NCBI GenBank assembly: GCA_026874595.1
Contig: CM049321.1
Location: 50,513,297-50,577,296, forward strand
DNA from: Sipunculus nudus
Lineage: Eukaryota; Annelida; Sipuncula; Golfingiida; Sipunculidae
Length of the DNA: 64,000 bases
Reading direction: 5' to 3'
This document shows positions 24,991-36,769 of the stretch, piece after piece; the first letter of the stretch is position 1, and every line of letters begins with the position of its first letter. Position numbers and translations under genes: made by a program. Below the pieces are notes generated by a model. That model searched no databases. It was not told the DNA's origin and saw only the letters and a list, made by a program, of their open reading frames with translations.

Positions 24991-25819
24991 GTGGTTTACA
25001 GACTAAATAGGCAGTAATTTATGAAGAGCTGTGGTCGAAAAGTTTGGACTTTAGAACTGTGATCGCAATGTTTTTAGTTTATTACCCTGTCTGACCGTCC
25101 TGTTTGATAATATTCCACGACAAAAGCCAGCTTTTCACATACCTTTTCTGCAAATTAGTGTAAAATGTGGTTGTCTACACATATTGATGAAGTTTTCAGA
25201 GTTTTTCTTTTCAGAAAAAAAAATTCTTATAGAACCTCTCTGATGGATGTCTGAGCTTATTTATCAACAAACTGATAGTCAATAAGGTACATGAGCGAAT
25301 ACTGACAAAGAGAAAACCCGCATAAGCTAAGATGATGGTTTGCATTTTACGGACACAACGGCATGTTTGTAGTGGGATCGGCTTTTTTTCTATAAATTGT
25401 TCAAATGATTATCGTTTACCTTTATCTTATTAGACGGAATAGGCCCCTTTAAAATGTCCTTTCTACGCATGGGAAATGGCTAGTCAGGTAAATATTAGTT
25501 GTAGGAATCGGTTTAAAAAAATTATAATCAATGATTTAAAAATAAGAACAACCAATGATGGATTATTTATCGGTTATTTAATGTATTACCTTTCTATATT
25601 ACCCTGAAATTAGGTGTATACTAGTACGCGAAATATATACCCAAATAAATAGTGTGACATGAACATCGGTAATCATAATGAAACCGCCAATCCTCCAGCA
25701 TCCACGATCGACTTGCCGTCGGACGAATGTTGGCTGTTCCGTATGATGCTCTTCGTTACTTCATGTAAGTATATCTCTGGGGAATTAGATTCTTTGCAGG
25801 TGATGCATAATCGTTTTAA
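24991..25819. other. Non-coding, one weak exon-like segment
   Basis: At 25659-25764 a frame starting MNIGNHNETANPPASTIDLP meets a GTAAGTAT donor at 25765. It is 35 codons, unrecognised, and I leave it uncalled. Confidence 0.4.
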
Positions 25820-25962
25820 ATCGATAATGCAAAAATGCAATCGATTAAATCGATTTTGAAAGAAGAAGACCAATCATCAATAAATCGATTAATCAGCAGA
25901 CCATAGGTAAACATTGACCGAATATCCTTCTTGTCCATAATAAAGCTGTTTGGGTAATCGAT
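25820..25962. promoter_or_regulatory. Cluster of five ATCGAT motifs
   Basis: ATCGAT occurs at 25820, 25840, 25849, 25884 and 25957. Two lie in TAATCGATTA-like palindromes (ATCGATTAAT and TAATCGATTA). ATCGAT is the core recognised by Onecut/Cut-type proteins and TAATCGATTA suits homeodomain dimers. A random 143 bp stretch would rarely hold more than one. It lies 3.2 kb upstream of the GPCR start; a link to that gene is inference. Confidence 0.35.
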
Positions 25963-26064
25963 TACCAGAGTCTGAGAAAAGCTGCCAGAATAAACAGCCC
26001 CGATAGCACAAGAAAGTCGAAAGCAAACTGAGAAAGGCAAAGAATATATGAACAGTTTATAACA

Positions 26065-26081
<17 letters not shown>

Positions 26082-26121
<40 letters not shown>
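26082..26121. repeat. (AT)n array, target of the longer Tigger-like element
   Basis: About 40 bp ending directly at CAGTGAAACACC. Confidence 0.95.
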
Positions 26122-26124
<3 letters not shown>

Positions 26125-27290
26125 TGAAACACCCCGGACTAAGCCGGACTCTCAAGGAACTGGAGGATTTTGTCCATATAAGTGAGTTGTCCTGTTTACA
26201 GGAGTTTGTCCATACAAGTGAGTTGTCCTGTTTAGAGGAGTTTATATTATCTTCTTTTTATACTTAGGCTAGAAATATGTGCTTTTGTCGTATATTGATT
26301 GTTATTGATCATTCGATGACTACGTAAAATTTGTTTTATATCACATGTAATCTTGCCATGTAAGAATTTCTTTATAATGTATTGCATGACCTTCTGAGTT
26401 GAATAAACTAAACTAAAAGCATTTTGCGTCAATTCGTCATTGAATGTTTCTGATATCATATATTTTCATTAAATGTACGCAAAATTTGAAACAGGCAGCA
26501 TAAATTTGATTTGAAATTGTTCTCATATAGCTTTAAACTGCACTTGCAATTTAAAAGATCATTAAAAAAAAGACAAACATCAGCTAGGCCTTGCAAACTA
26601 ATCTTGGCAGTTTAAATTCGACCTACCATGTTTCATCTTCTAAGCAATTAAGAGGCAGTTTATGGATGGTTGCACTAGGCATATTGAAGATTGATTATTG
26701 ACAGCATCCGGACTGCATGAATATTTGTAAAAGGATATAGTGTTCACCACGCATTCGCCATAACTAAGTGCAAACTGTCACAAACTATAATTACGGTTCC
26801 TCGGGCCGGACACCGAAAACAAAGCTCGAACGGCAGTCTTTGATGATGGTCTTGTCGAATGATAGCTGTTTCAGTTTGAAAGCTTATTTTCTCCTAATTG
26901 ACCTGCCAATCTTAATTTAATATGGTGTTATAATCAACACATTTATAGAAATAAACAATTCCGATACTGTATATTTACATATAACATTCCAATGGTTCAC
27001 CAAATTACGCTTGTCCTCGGCTGTCGCTTTCACCAAAATAGGTCATACAAGGTCACGACCTCGGAGCTCCATCACCCGGCAAATATATGAACAAAAATAG
27101 AACTCGCGATGTCTGTCCGCTTTAGAGGGTCATAATGTGTACTTGATATGCTGGCGGGACGGGAAAGTTTGTCAGTTGTCCGGAATAGTGAGTTGTCCGC
27201 TTTGTTGAGTTTACGTTAAACATAATAGAGGCAAAATTGTAGGGACTGAGATTTATTGTCCACATTAGTGAGTTGTCCGCCTTAATCAAC
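26122..27290 (+). mobile_element. Longer Tigger/pogo-like element, decayed
   Basis: It follows an (AT)n array with TA|CAGTGAAACACCCCGGACT, a Tigger-like terminus. The subterminal motif AGTGAGTTGTCCKGTTT is repeated in tandem as two 36 bp units (26171-26206, 26207-26242) and recurs at 27193-27290 (AGTGAGTTGTCCGCTTT, AGTGAGTTGTCCGCCTT). The right terminal CAGTG is not found. I see no transposase frame in the middle (26250-27100). Confidence 0.55.
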
Positions 27291-27299
27291 AAATCATAT

Positions 27300-27820
27300 G
27301 ATAACGATGTAAAATTTATAAATTACAAATTAAAAAATAAGACCTTTGAATTAGCTACCTTAAATATGTCTCCTTGCGATAAAAGCACCAGCTAGATTCG
27401 AGGTAAAAAAGGAAAAGTGATCTATTTGGAATGAAAGATAAAAAATCTAATAGGAAATGCCGCAAGTCATTTTTTAACCGACTGGCTATACAGAAAGTGT
27501 AATGTATACGTGTAAATAAAGATATTCTTTAGTAAGAAATCCTATATGATATGACGAATTGATATGTGATATATTGAAATGGTACAATGCAGAGAGCTAC
27601 GTCTGGCGAGCGAATGAGGAAATAGGTGCTACGACTGTTTGTGATCTCAAACACCGGGACATGTCTGAAACCAATGAAATGAAGATTTATATACTTTTTC
27701 TAGTACTACTCCTTTTAAACGTTATTATGATCGCCCAGTATATTAATTAAAAATGATAAGAATATTCAATATAATAATGATAATAATAATAATAATAATA
27801 ATAATTAATAAAATAATAGC

Positions 27821-27882
<62 letters not shown>

Positions 27883-29100
27883 GCTATTATCGATAATAAT
27901 AATGATAAAACATTAACAAATAAACATGTGTGCAAAAGAAAATCGAATCTCTAATAAGCTAATCTTTACTTGCGGGAAGAACCAACTGAGAATCCACTAT
28001 GAAATGCATATGTTGGTTAACGCAGGAAATAAGGGATGTGCTTAATTAACTTACCATAATAATAACATATTAAACATCAAATATAATTAATAGTTTTTAA
28101 ACACCAATGTTATCGAATGACGCATTGCAAGTAACAAGTATTCTTTCGTACTTAACAGATGTATTCATAAATGCCAGGTTTTAATTTCATATCCACATGT
28201 AAACGCAAGCGTGACATTAAAAAGACAAAACCAGGAATTATATTAAATCCATATTATAAACAAAGAAGAGCTAGTCAAAGACGGGTGCGGACTTTATTTA
28301 TGCATCAAACCTGCTCTCAAGAGACAGGTATTGTTATGCCGTCCATTGAACATCGTTGAAACAACATTTCACTGCCGGTCATAAATAGGCCAGTATTGAA
28401 ACCGCCCAGAGGTGTCTGCAACCTATTAGCGTCCTCCTTTAAATACAGGAGGACGTCAGTCATGCCTTGCCCGGCAGTGTGGGTTTCATAGTGTATCTCA
28501 AAGCATTTAGAGGCTCGCGATCAATCGCGCTTAGCAGACATAACAGCTTCTCCCCAGAGGCTAGCGTATTAAACTCGGTCTGCGATGGGTTTTCAATTTC
28601 ATTGATGAAACCTGATTTATCTCCCCATCATCGAGTTGGTTCGGCGGAATAATTGGTGACCAGTTTATATTTTAACTGTTTAGGATTCCCGTCTGATGTC
28701 GCTTGCTTAGAATTCCACTCAACTGACTTCAAGAGACAACGAATTTAGGATTTCACAGTAAGGTAATGTTGACATACCAGCGGGAATGTGTCTAGATAAA
28801 AAAATATGCGTGAGATTTAACAAAATAATTCAAAGCCAGAAATCTATCTTTTGCACAGATATTATACTGGATTATACAAGGATAACAACAGTTCCAATTT
28901 CAGCAGGATTTGAGGCACAGGCTACAGGGGAAAAAGCTAACAACTAATGCATTCCAGACTCTTATTTACTGCAGTTTATCTGAAACAAACGAAACACGAT
29001 GGTGGTATTCTCATCGATATGAATATTGTATTTGATTTACTTTACTGATTTACTATTTGTTTCGTATACAAACTAGTAAAATCTTATATTGCCTTTAAAA
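27300..29100. other. Upstream region of the GPCR
   Basis: Holds the AAT/ATT arrays (27776-27903). About 28260-28680 is richer in GC and contains TTTAAATA followed by GACGTCA-like sequence near 28440, which could be a promoter or 5' UTR exon; this is guesswork. The 60-codon frames here are unrecognised. Confidence 0.4.
27776..27903 (+). repeat. (AAT)n / (ATT)n arrays facing each other
   Basis: (AAT)n at about 27776-27805 is followed by a short spacer, TTAATAAAATAATAGC, and a longer (TTA)n at 27822-27882, then GATAATAATAATGATAA. The arrays are complementary, so either strand can fold into a long hairpin. The poly-Ile/Tyr frame here is an artefact. Confidence 0.85.
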
Positions 29101-29125
29101 TTAAGGATATCGCAGCAGTAAAATC

Positions 29126-29987
29126 ATGATTTCATCAAACGATTCGGCAAACGTGACATATGTGCTAATTGAACCGCTGGTATTTGAGTGTACAGTCCTA
29201 GCGGTTATATTTACAGTGGCCGTTGCAGGCAACGCATGTGTAATAGCATTGCTATTGAACCGGAAGCCACGTCAGACGCCGCGTATGCATTTGTTCATTC
29301 TTCACCTAAGTATCGCCGACCTACTTGTCGCCTTCGGATGTATAATGCCACACATGATTGAATACATCCACCCCTTTAACGGAACGGATTTTTGGTGCCG
29401 TCTCAAAGCCTACGTTCAATTACTGGTCCTTTACGTGTCAACATACGTATTATTATCGACTGCGTTTGACCGGTACATGGTCATTTGCCATCCGTTGTCC
29501 TCTTGGTATTCGCGAGTTCGCCCTGGCCGTTGTCTCATTGTGTTGGCTTGGATCAGTTCTTTATTAATGGCCTTGCCGCAAGTTGTAGTTTTCGAGGTAG
29601 ATTTTGAAAACAGGGCCCCAATATGTGTGGATATATTCAGAAACAATCTTATGGGATATAAAATCTACACTACCTGTACAACGTTCACATTATTTTTAGG
29701 ACCGCTGGCGTTTTTAACGTTTTGTTACGGAAGAATAACATTCGCAGTATGGAACAGATTCAATCACATCGTGAATCGGCAAGAACACCAGAAATCTAGT
29801 ACCTGTTCACGTCCGTCCGTATCCATGATGACGTCAACCGGATGCCGAAGTAACGGCTGCAGGATACATAACAGAGCCACCGCTAAAACTGTCAAATTTA
29901 CCTTTGTGGTGATTATAGCATACACCCTCTGCTGGACGCCATTTTTTGTTGCTCAGTTGATGTGGGCCTGGCAAGAGAATGTACCGG
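29126..29987 (+). CDS. Vasopressin/oxytocin-type neuropeptide GPCR, first coding exon (N-terminus to TM6)
   Basis: Rhodopsin-class G-protein-coupled receptor of the plasma membrane, probably for an oxytocin/vasopressin-like (conopressin or cephalotocin type) peptide. Seen: N-glycosylation sequons at N5 and N9 and in the first extracellular loop (N85-G-T); TM1 about 17-44 with G35-N36; TM2 about 54-76 with LxxAD (D65); W90-C91, with C91 and C167 as the likely loop disulfide; TM3 ending in D115-R116-Y117 followed by ICHPL; TM4 with W142; TM5 with P193 and CYGRITFAVW, close to the vasopressin/oxytocin receptor motif; TM6 with CWTPFF (269-274) and QLMWAW. An in-frame TAA 22 bases upstream (29102-29104) makes this ATG the first possible start in the exon. 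The frame reads on to a stop at 30046, but residues after P287 follow a strong donor (G|GTAAGT, phase 1) exactly after TM6, where vasopressin/oxytocin receptor genes have a conserved intron. TM7 and the C-tail must lie in a later exon that I could not find. Alternatives are CCAP-, NPS- or GnRH-type receptors. Confidence 0.92.
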
Positions 29988-29993
29988 GTAAGT
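29988..29993 (+). other. Splice donor after TM6 of the GPCR exon
   Basis: The sequence CCGG|GTAAGT is a near-perfect 5' splice site. It splits a Gly codon (phase 1) immediately after TM6. Reading through it adds only 19 non-conserved residues before a stop and leaves the receptor without TM7, so splicing here is much more likely than a 306-residue protein. Confidence 0.85.
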
Positions 29994-32575
29994 ACTCTTT
30001 GAATACTCCAAACAGTAGTAAGCCACTAATAATTAAAGAGATATAACGTTACCTACACGTTACTAACTCATTACTTTGAATTGTAACATACAAACATAAC
30101 TCAAAACGCCATTATGATGCTAACAACTCACAACTCAGACTTTGTTTTCTCATTGCTCAGAAGGGTACTCCGAGCATCATTTATCAGAGAAGCTATTGAC
30201 TGCACAACTGTAACAAGTTTTAACTAAGCTAGCATTACCTGCAACCACGCCTAGCCACAGAAAACAGGCGGTCATGACGACTGACTGGTACTATTTGGCA
30301 TGCAACTAGATGCACAAGCGACCACTGTGGTTTTTCCTGAGTAATGTTATTATGACCGATTGTAGAGGCATATTGTTACCTGAGAATGAGCAATTACACT
30401 GTCGAAAGACGGTCGTAAGATAATCTACGACCACTCAAAGATAATTTACGATTGGCTACGACTACCGACGACCAGCGACCACTAGGGATTGCATATCGTA
30501 CCACCGTTTTACGACCGTATAGGTGACACCTCATGATTGCCGGTCGTATCAATAATCGTAACCTATCGTACCCCAAAGTCTGACTGGACCCTAATTCACT
30601 GTTCGTAGTGATATTCAGGCACTACTATATCTGGTTGTAACACATGCCTTGATAGACCTATTGGTTTAAGAAGAATGTTAACTGTCAGCAGTACTAGGTA
30701 TTTTATTAATTGCGCAAAATTATGGCTTGGGTGCCAAGAACGTCGCATTTTTATTATATCTGTAATTTTTTTTTTTTTTTCAAAATGTGAAACCACATTT
30801 TCTTATACCGCTAACGATTTGCTATTCGATCGACTGTTCCTTCGGTTGGTTCTATTGGTTCATTTTTCATCCTATGTCTTATGAAAGACGGGAGTTAACC
30901 AAGAAAGTGATGGATATTACTGCCACGGCGCTTTTATGCGCAGTCAACAAAATATACTCTACACTCCATGAGGTTCTTTCTTAATACCCGCCACGAAAAA
31001 ATACCTGCTTGTATATCAAGAAAGCACTAAAGCAGTCCCTGTAATAGTATAAAAAATACACATGGTCGATTACAGATGGGGCAACCGCTCAGGCATTAAC
31101 TATTTTCTGTGCACTATTATATTAAAAGTCTTTATTATGAACCCCAAGGGATATTCTATATTTAGGAACAGCCACTTCATGGAAACGCCGAATCTGTCGT
31201 TCCCCAAACTTGGACATTCGGACAATTCTGTTGCATGGCAAGGAGTTTCATCGACGACAAAGTGACACAGTATTAGCAGAGGAGAGACAGTTGTCTTGTA
31301 TTTTGGTCATCGAATGAGATGATCCGACAGCATATCGCATTGTGCAACTAGCTCCAAAATTTAAACACGAGATACCAGCTCCTTTTGACGTTATTACATC
31401 GTGACAGCGGTGCATAATTTGTTCGATGGAAGTAGCCACTATTTTATTCATTCTTCTCCGAGCGATCATCCTTTTTATGGCAACGAGTAAGCATCCACAT
31501 CCGACGGTGTAATCAGGCCAACGAGAGGTGTCTCGTGTCTAAATATAGACAATATAAGTTGATTTTATATAGGGTTTAAAAAAAAGGTATGTTTCTAGTA
31601 TGTGTTCATTCAAACCAGGTTTGAAACTATAATGTTTCATAGTAAACTAAGAAAAGTAACCACTTGAAATGATTTAAAATTATTTTTTTAATTGGATATA
31701 TCTCAAAATTGGCATAGGGTATGTATGTGGAAATAGTATCATTTGAATCTACACACAAATATCTCCAGGCTTTTTTTTGTTATATATTTATTGTCTTTTT
31801 TTTCATAATGAATTTTAAATTTTATAAAAATGTGTGATGTTAACAATATTTATTTCGTTTAAATAACGTATTTCTACTACACTAAAAACGATAAAGGAAA
31901 AAGAAAAAACGCATTTTAGAATACTTGTTGATTTACCTATATAACGCACTTTCCATTGTATGCGGAAACCTGCAATCCTGCGGAAGTCCTCCATAAAGAT
32001 TCCGTACCAATTAATTACGGAAGACCAGTCTGTAAAAGGAGACCATTGATAAACTTGTTGGTATGAATTTATTTTGCCTCAATTGGGCAAAGCTAGTTTC
32101 CTCAACATCAGATACGTGGCCACCCTATTAAGTTTTCAATTAATGGTCCACGGGGTGTAGACTTGCTTTCCGTACACAGACGCCTTCGTTTAGGGAGAGG
32201 GCCGTCAACAACACGAAACCTTTAATAGCGGAAGTTCTTTCTTAATACCCACCATGACATTACACGTTTCTAATAAAGAAACCAATAAAGGCGACTTCCT
32301 GTAAGACTAACAGTCTGATGGTTACCAATTGGAAAACTTTCAAACACAATTTAACTATACTTCATGTCCGCAATAAAAAAAAAAAAAACTTCCTTTTCCA
32401 ACTCCAATATTGATATATTTACACACTGTTCAACAGAAATTTAGATAAGTTGCTTCATGCTCAGCACAGTTTTAAGAGTAAAAAGAGAAAGGTGTGACAG
32501 AAAAATATAAGATAAATGTTTGGTGCAGCTTAATATAATTGAATACGATCATTGTCTTTTCGTTACAAAATAAAC
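29994..32575. other. First part of the GPCR intron; no gene seen
   Basis: I looked for the TM7 signature (NSCxNPWIY-like) on the plus strand and did not find it. About 30400-30570 is dense in TACGACC/GGTCGTA motifs that could pair with each other. Confidence 0.45.
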
Positions 32576-32577
32576 CC

Positions 32578-32578
<1 letters not shown>

Positions 32579-32637
<59 letters not shown>
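32579..32637. repeat. (AT)n(GT)n compound array
   Basis: About 32 bp of TA followed by about 27 bp of TG. TG/CA next to TA runs is a common alternating purine-pyrimidine microsatellite type. Confidence 0.95.
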
Positions 32638-32639
<2 letters not shown>

Positions 32640-32640
<1 letters not shown>

Positions 32641-34175
32641 TTCTAAGATGCGTTTTGGAAAGGGATCTTCTGTGAAAATTGTATTAAACAAATATCAGCT
32701 ATTGTCTTCGATAGGATTTTGACAGAGATTTACAGAACAGCGAATATAAAGTGATATTTTGTGTTTTTTTTAAATATCCACGTTTGAATAAAATTATTGC
32801 GTGTTCAAAAGAGGCACATACAACTTTTTATTATTACTTTTTAACACCACTCCCTTATTCCCATAATATCGCACAAACACGGCCAGACGAAACGATGATT
32901 AATGATTTACATAAAAGAGTAACAAATCTTAATTTCAACTGCAAACATTTCCATGCATTTTCCTTCTTTAACATTTATGATATAAACATTTAAGAATGAA
33001 ATCACATTTCTATCATGGTACTTCTTACACGAGCGCCGTAGGAACGGTACAGATCAGCTGATGTTTGTAACCACGGTTACCACGACACAGCTTTTCATTG
33101 GCTTAAATATAATGGCCATGTAAACTAATTTTGTATTATTAACAAGCATACGTTGAGAACATATTTCAAATACCGCCGACTGCAGTTGCGTGTATTAAAG
33201 TGAGTCATAAATAAACAATTTCTTCCGAGTAATTTTTACATGAGTACATTTCCTGTCTGGTCCGCCCATTAAGTCGATTTCTAATTAAAAAAATAAATAT
33301 CCAAATGGTTGGCACGTTGAATTCCGAAAGACTTCTTGACTCACGGCTATCTTCCGTGATTTACGAACGCTACATGAGACTGTTGGATCGTTAAATTAAA
33401 TACCTTGTTGTTGATGGTCCTGTTTAATGTTTCTTTCTAAGCGAGGGTTAACTTTGTTTATGTGAACAAGATGGGATTGGACGTGATTATTTAACGCCGA
33501 TGAATGGCCCGAAACGTGTCCTTCTGGACTGATAAATTCCGGTGTTAGGCTCGGCCAGAGCTAGGCTAGATTGCTCAGCACTTGCCGATTACAAGCGCAT
33601 CGTGTGATTATTATCGCAGGCCACAAATGTAAAACGTGTAAATGTCGGTAAACAACGAACAGCTAATATTTTCATTCTCATTCCACGAATTCGAATAGCC
33701 CACGATAAACGTTTTTACAAAGAAACCACAAAAGTTTTAGCCCACGATATTATCTGAATCTAGAGTATGTATATATTCATTGTACCTTTCAGCCGCACTG
33801 CGAGCTTATGTACCACTATATATTTATATAGCCAGTGTTTTTTTTTGTTGCGGCACATGATTAAGTGAAAAGAGGTTGGACAAAGGTTAACATGAAACTT
33901 CCAGTTATAAGAACGAAAGAACAAAAAAATACCTTCATAAATTCTATTTGTTCTGAAAATTATCAGAGGCAAGGCAAGTAATCGATAACATCATTCATCC
34001 TTGGCGGTGCCCCTTTGTGTCCCCTTTGCATTCACCCGTGTTTATTGATTTTACATTGACTTGTTTCGTTTCTTGCATACTTTATAATTTTCATAGTTCG
34101 GCGTTTAGTAATTTGCTTAAATATTTGTTGTTACGGTCTTGAATAGTAGGACTGACCGCTCAACACACACCCAAA
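32640..34175. other. Non-coding, no gene seen
   Basis: A 29-codon frame from the ATG at 33304 (MVGTLNSERLLDSRLSSVIY...) is too short to call. Nothing else recognised. Confidence 0.5.
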
Positions 34176-34179
<4 letters not shown>

Positions 34180-34247
<68 letters not shown>

Positions 34248-34398
34248 GTGTCATAAAGCTGTCCAATAACACTTTATATATGACAATATGGTAAAACCAA
34301 TTGTTCCCTGACTGTAGGTTTCATATTGAACAGCTAAATTCATTGCTCGAAAATTCCTAATAAAACTAGAGCAAGGGACACTATTCAACATTAACACC

Positions 34399-34460
<62 letters not shown>

Positions 34461-34607
34461 GTGTCATAAAGCTGTCCAATAACACTTTATATATGACAAT
34501 ATGGTAAAACCAATTGTTCCCTGACTGTAGGTTTCATATTGAACAGCTAAATTCATTGCTCGAAAAATCCTAATAAAACTAGAGCAAGGGACACTATTCA
34601 ACATTAA
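34180..34607 (+). repeat. 213 bp tandem duplication of an (AT)n-containing unit
   Basis: Two units, each CACCCAAATAT, an (AT)n array, then 149 bp from CCGTGTCATAAAGCTGTCC to ACTATTCAACATTAA (34246-34394 and 34459-34607). By eye the two 149 bp parts differ at one base (AAAATTCC versus AAAAATCC). The offset is 213 bp. Confidence 0.9.
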
Positions 34608-34609
34608 TT

Positions 34610-35710
34610 CGACCAATTTGCTACTTCATTTAAATTCGATACCATCTCATTGCTCACCCAACCGACTCTGAACTCAAACTAATATTCAGACGCTATCAGC
34701 TATAACCAAAATTTAAAACATAACTTCCACGTTACTTGCTCACCACTTAAAATGGTGCTGAGACCTCACTAAAATAATCTAATATACCTGGTATTTCTAT
34801 GGGCTCGGTATTTCTTGAATTATTTATTTTAACTGTTTCCTCAAAATTACAAAGGATTTCATTTGTGATCCCTCGACGACTGAATGCGTTCAGAGGTCAT
34901 GATTTGCACCAATGTCAAGTTTTATAACACAAGTTTAATTTTTGCGATTGTTTTAAATCCAGTATAATATTGTGGCAAATATCTAGCCAAAATTTTGATT
35001 TGAATGAGAAGAGAAGCAACGACAGCTTTCGTTCAAATAATTACATCTTAGATTATGTAAAAGGAGCAAGCTATTACAAAATGCATAAAATGGGTGCTAA
35101 CTGCCTCTTTGTGTTTCATTTGGGGGTCATGTCGGTTTTTAAATGACTTATTTAATGTCCAAACAATATTATCAATCAGTATATTATTACAGTGGCCTCA
35201 ACAATACATCCTCTTCCAACAAGTATTTGCCTGTGTATTGTTCTGCGGTCGAGTCAGTTCTTAATTACGTTCAACACTTTTTATTTAACGTAAAAACCGT
35301 CCGATTGAGCCCAGGGAAGTCCTCCGCAGGAGTCCAGTTGTCTAGGTTGATTTAAGACCCGTCTTTAATAGGAGGGTTATTGCTTGCCTGTCGGATATTG
35401 AGTCGTTTTTCCGCAGGGAACATCTACTTCCCTGAACAGGAGACGCCGGTGATCGCTTGCCGATTGCTTTCAGTAGTATATTTTGTTGTCGATAACATCG
35501 GCAGTCGTTGAATATATCTTTCATACCATACAGAAAGCTTGTTTCCTGTTTGTTATACTACACACACGCAAGCACACCCCCGGTACATCCCTCAAAAGCA
35601 GTCTTGCCCCATCCCTATTTCGTTCACCCTCTCTAAGTAAGCATCTTTATATTACAGTATGCTAAAATTGACGAGAAACAGACCGTATGGATGCCTGTAA
35701 AATAACCAAG
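34610..35710. other. Non-coding, no gene seen
   Basis: About 35290-35480 is GC-richer, but its frames (60-70 codons) are unrecognised. Confidence 0.5.
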
Positions 35711-35715
35711 ACTCG

Positions 35716-35889
35716 CAGCGGCCGATCGAGGATTTTGGAAATTGGGAGGTCTAACCAAGAACAAAATTATTAAAAACTCCTCTGATAGAGAAGGGATTCC
35801 AGCCAAGAAAATTGGTTTGAAACCGCTATGAAAGGTCTCAAAACGAGGCTCCGGACTGCATCCCCCTGTCCTCTCTGGATCCGCTGCTG
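35716..35889 (+). mobile_element. Small hAT-like MITE (CAGCRGCSGATC ends)
   Basis: 174 bp with left end CAGCGGCCGATCGAGGATTT and right end, inverted, CAGCAGCGGATCCAGAG. The GCGGATCCAG motif near the end is common in animal hAT MITEs. No clean 8 bp duplication is visible (flanks AAGACTCG and CTAAGAGT), so the assignment rests on the ends. Confidence 0.5.
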
Positions 35890-36475
35890 CTAAGAGTCTA
35901 CCGAATCAAGCTTGTGGTCATTATACCAACGTGCTATTGTACTGACCCTTATGTTTTCCGTGTTAACATCGAGTGCCCCCCTTGCGTTGAACTCTTTGAC
36001 TCATAAGACAGAATCTGTTTAGAAAAACGTGAGTGCAATCATCATGGCGATCCTCTTAGGAGTCGTATGTATATATCTGGCTTGCAGTAAAATGTCTGTT
36101 GGGGTCAATTAGTGGTAGGCACTTGATTCCCGAGTGGGATTTTACTAGAGCGCATTCCTGCTATAAGCCTTTTAATGATGGTGGGAAAATCTTATAGACG
36201 TATCTAGCAATAATTGTAACCGCTGAATACCTAAGAATGAATATTTTGTATATGTGTCTCTTTGTTTACTATGTATAATATCTCATACGAATTGTTGATA
36301 TGTAGCTATATAGATTAGTACAAGTGTACCGCCATCATTATTATTGGCTCAGGCCAGAATCTATAACATCTTTATTATGACACATACCATTCAATAGTAG
36401 TAAAAACGTATATATTTTATCATTTAACCTGCATTGGAAGAGAACCCTAGAGGAATGATATCATGGCTGTGACGG
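35890..36475. other. Non-coding, no gene seen
   Basis: Unique sequence between two hAT-like elements. Confidence 0.5.
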
Positions 36476-36478
36476 CGA

Positions 36479-36705
36479 CAGTGACGTGAATTTATCTTCC
36501 AGGGTGGGGACGGAGGGGGGATGTGACTTTAAGACACACACATTTTTTTAAATATATATACTAAATCATTTTTTTTAATCAGGTATTATGTTTCAACTAT
36601 AAGTTAATTTCAAACTAAGGTTATGTATAGTGTTTCATAATAACCCATAAACGAAACCAAAGTCTAAAATTATAATTATTAATAACTGAATATGGGGGGG
36701 GAGGG
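36479..36705 (+). mobile_element. Second, eroded copy of the 10.6 kb hAT-like MITE
   Basis: Starts CAGTGACGTGAATTTATCTT, like the CAGAGGCGTAAGTTTATCTT of the first copy. It continues with a G-rich block, then AACTAAGGTTATGTATAGTG and AACCAAAGTCTAAAATTATA, matching the interior of the first copy. The (AT)n array is short here and the right terminal repeat is lost. Confidence 0.5.
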
Positions 36706-36739
36706 TGATTACATGTATTTAAAATGTTTTTAAATCGAC

Positions 36740-36759
36740 CGACACCGAAATCGGTGTCG
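36740..36759. other. Short perfect hairpin / palindrome
   Basis: CGACACCGA-AA-TCGGTGTCG, a 9 bp stem with a 2-base centre, flanked by AAAT/ATTT. It is not part of any element identified here. Confidence 0.45.
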
Positions 36760-36769
36760 ATTTCAAATA

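Noticed and set aside
27776-27903. CRISPR-like or structured repeat array
   Set aside because: It is a plain trinucleotide microsatellite. No repeat-spacer pattern exists anywhere in the window.
29988-30046. C-terminal 19 residues of the GPCR open frame
   Set aside because: They follow a strong splice donor, lack any TM7 feature and are AT-rich, so they are intron read-through, not receptor sequence.
33304-33393. 29-codon plus-strand ORF starting MVGTLNSERLLDSRL
   Set aside because: Reads well, but is too short to separate from chance without conservation or transcript data.
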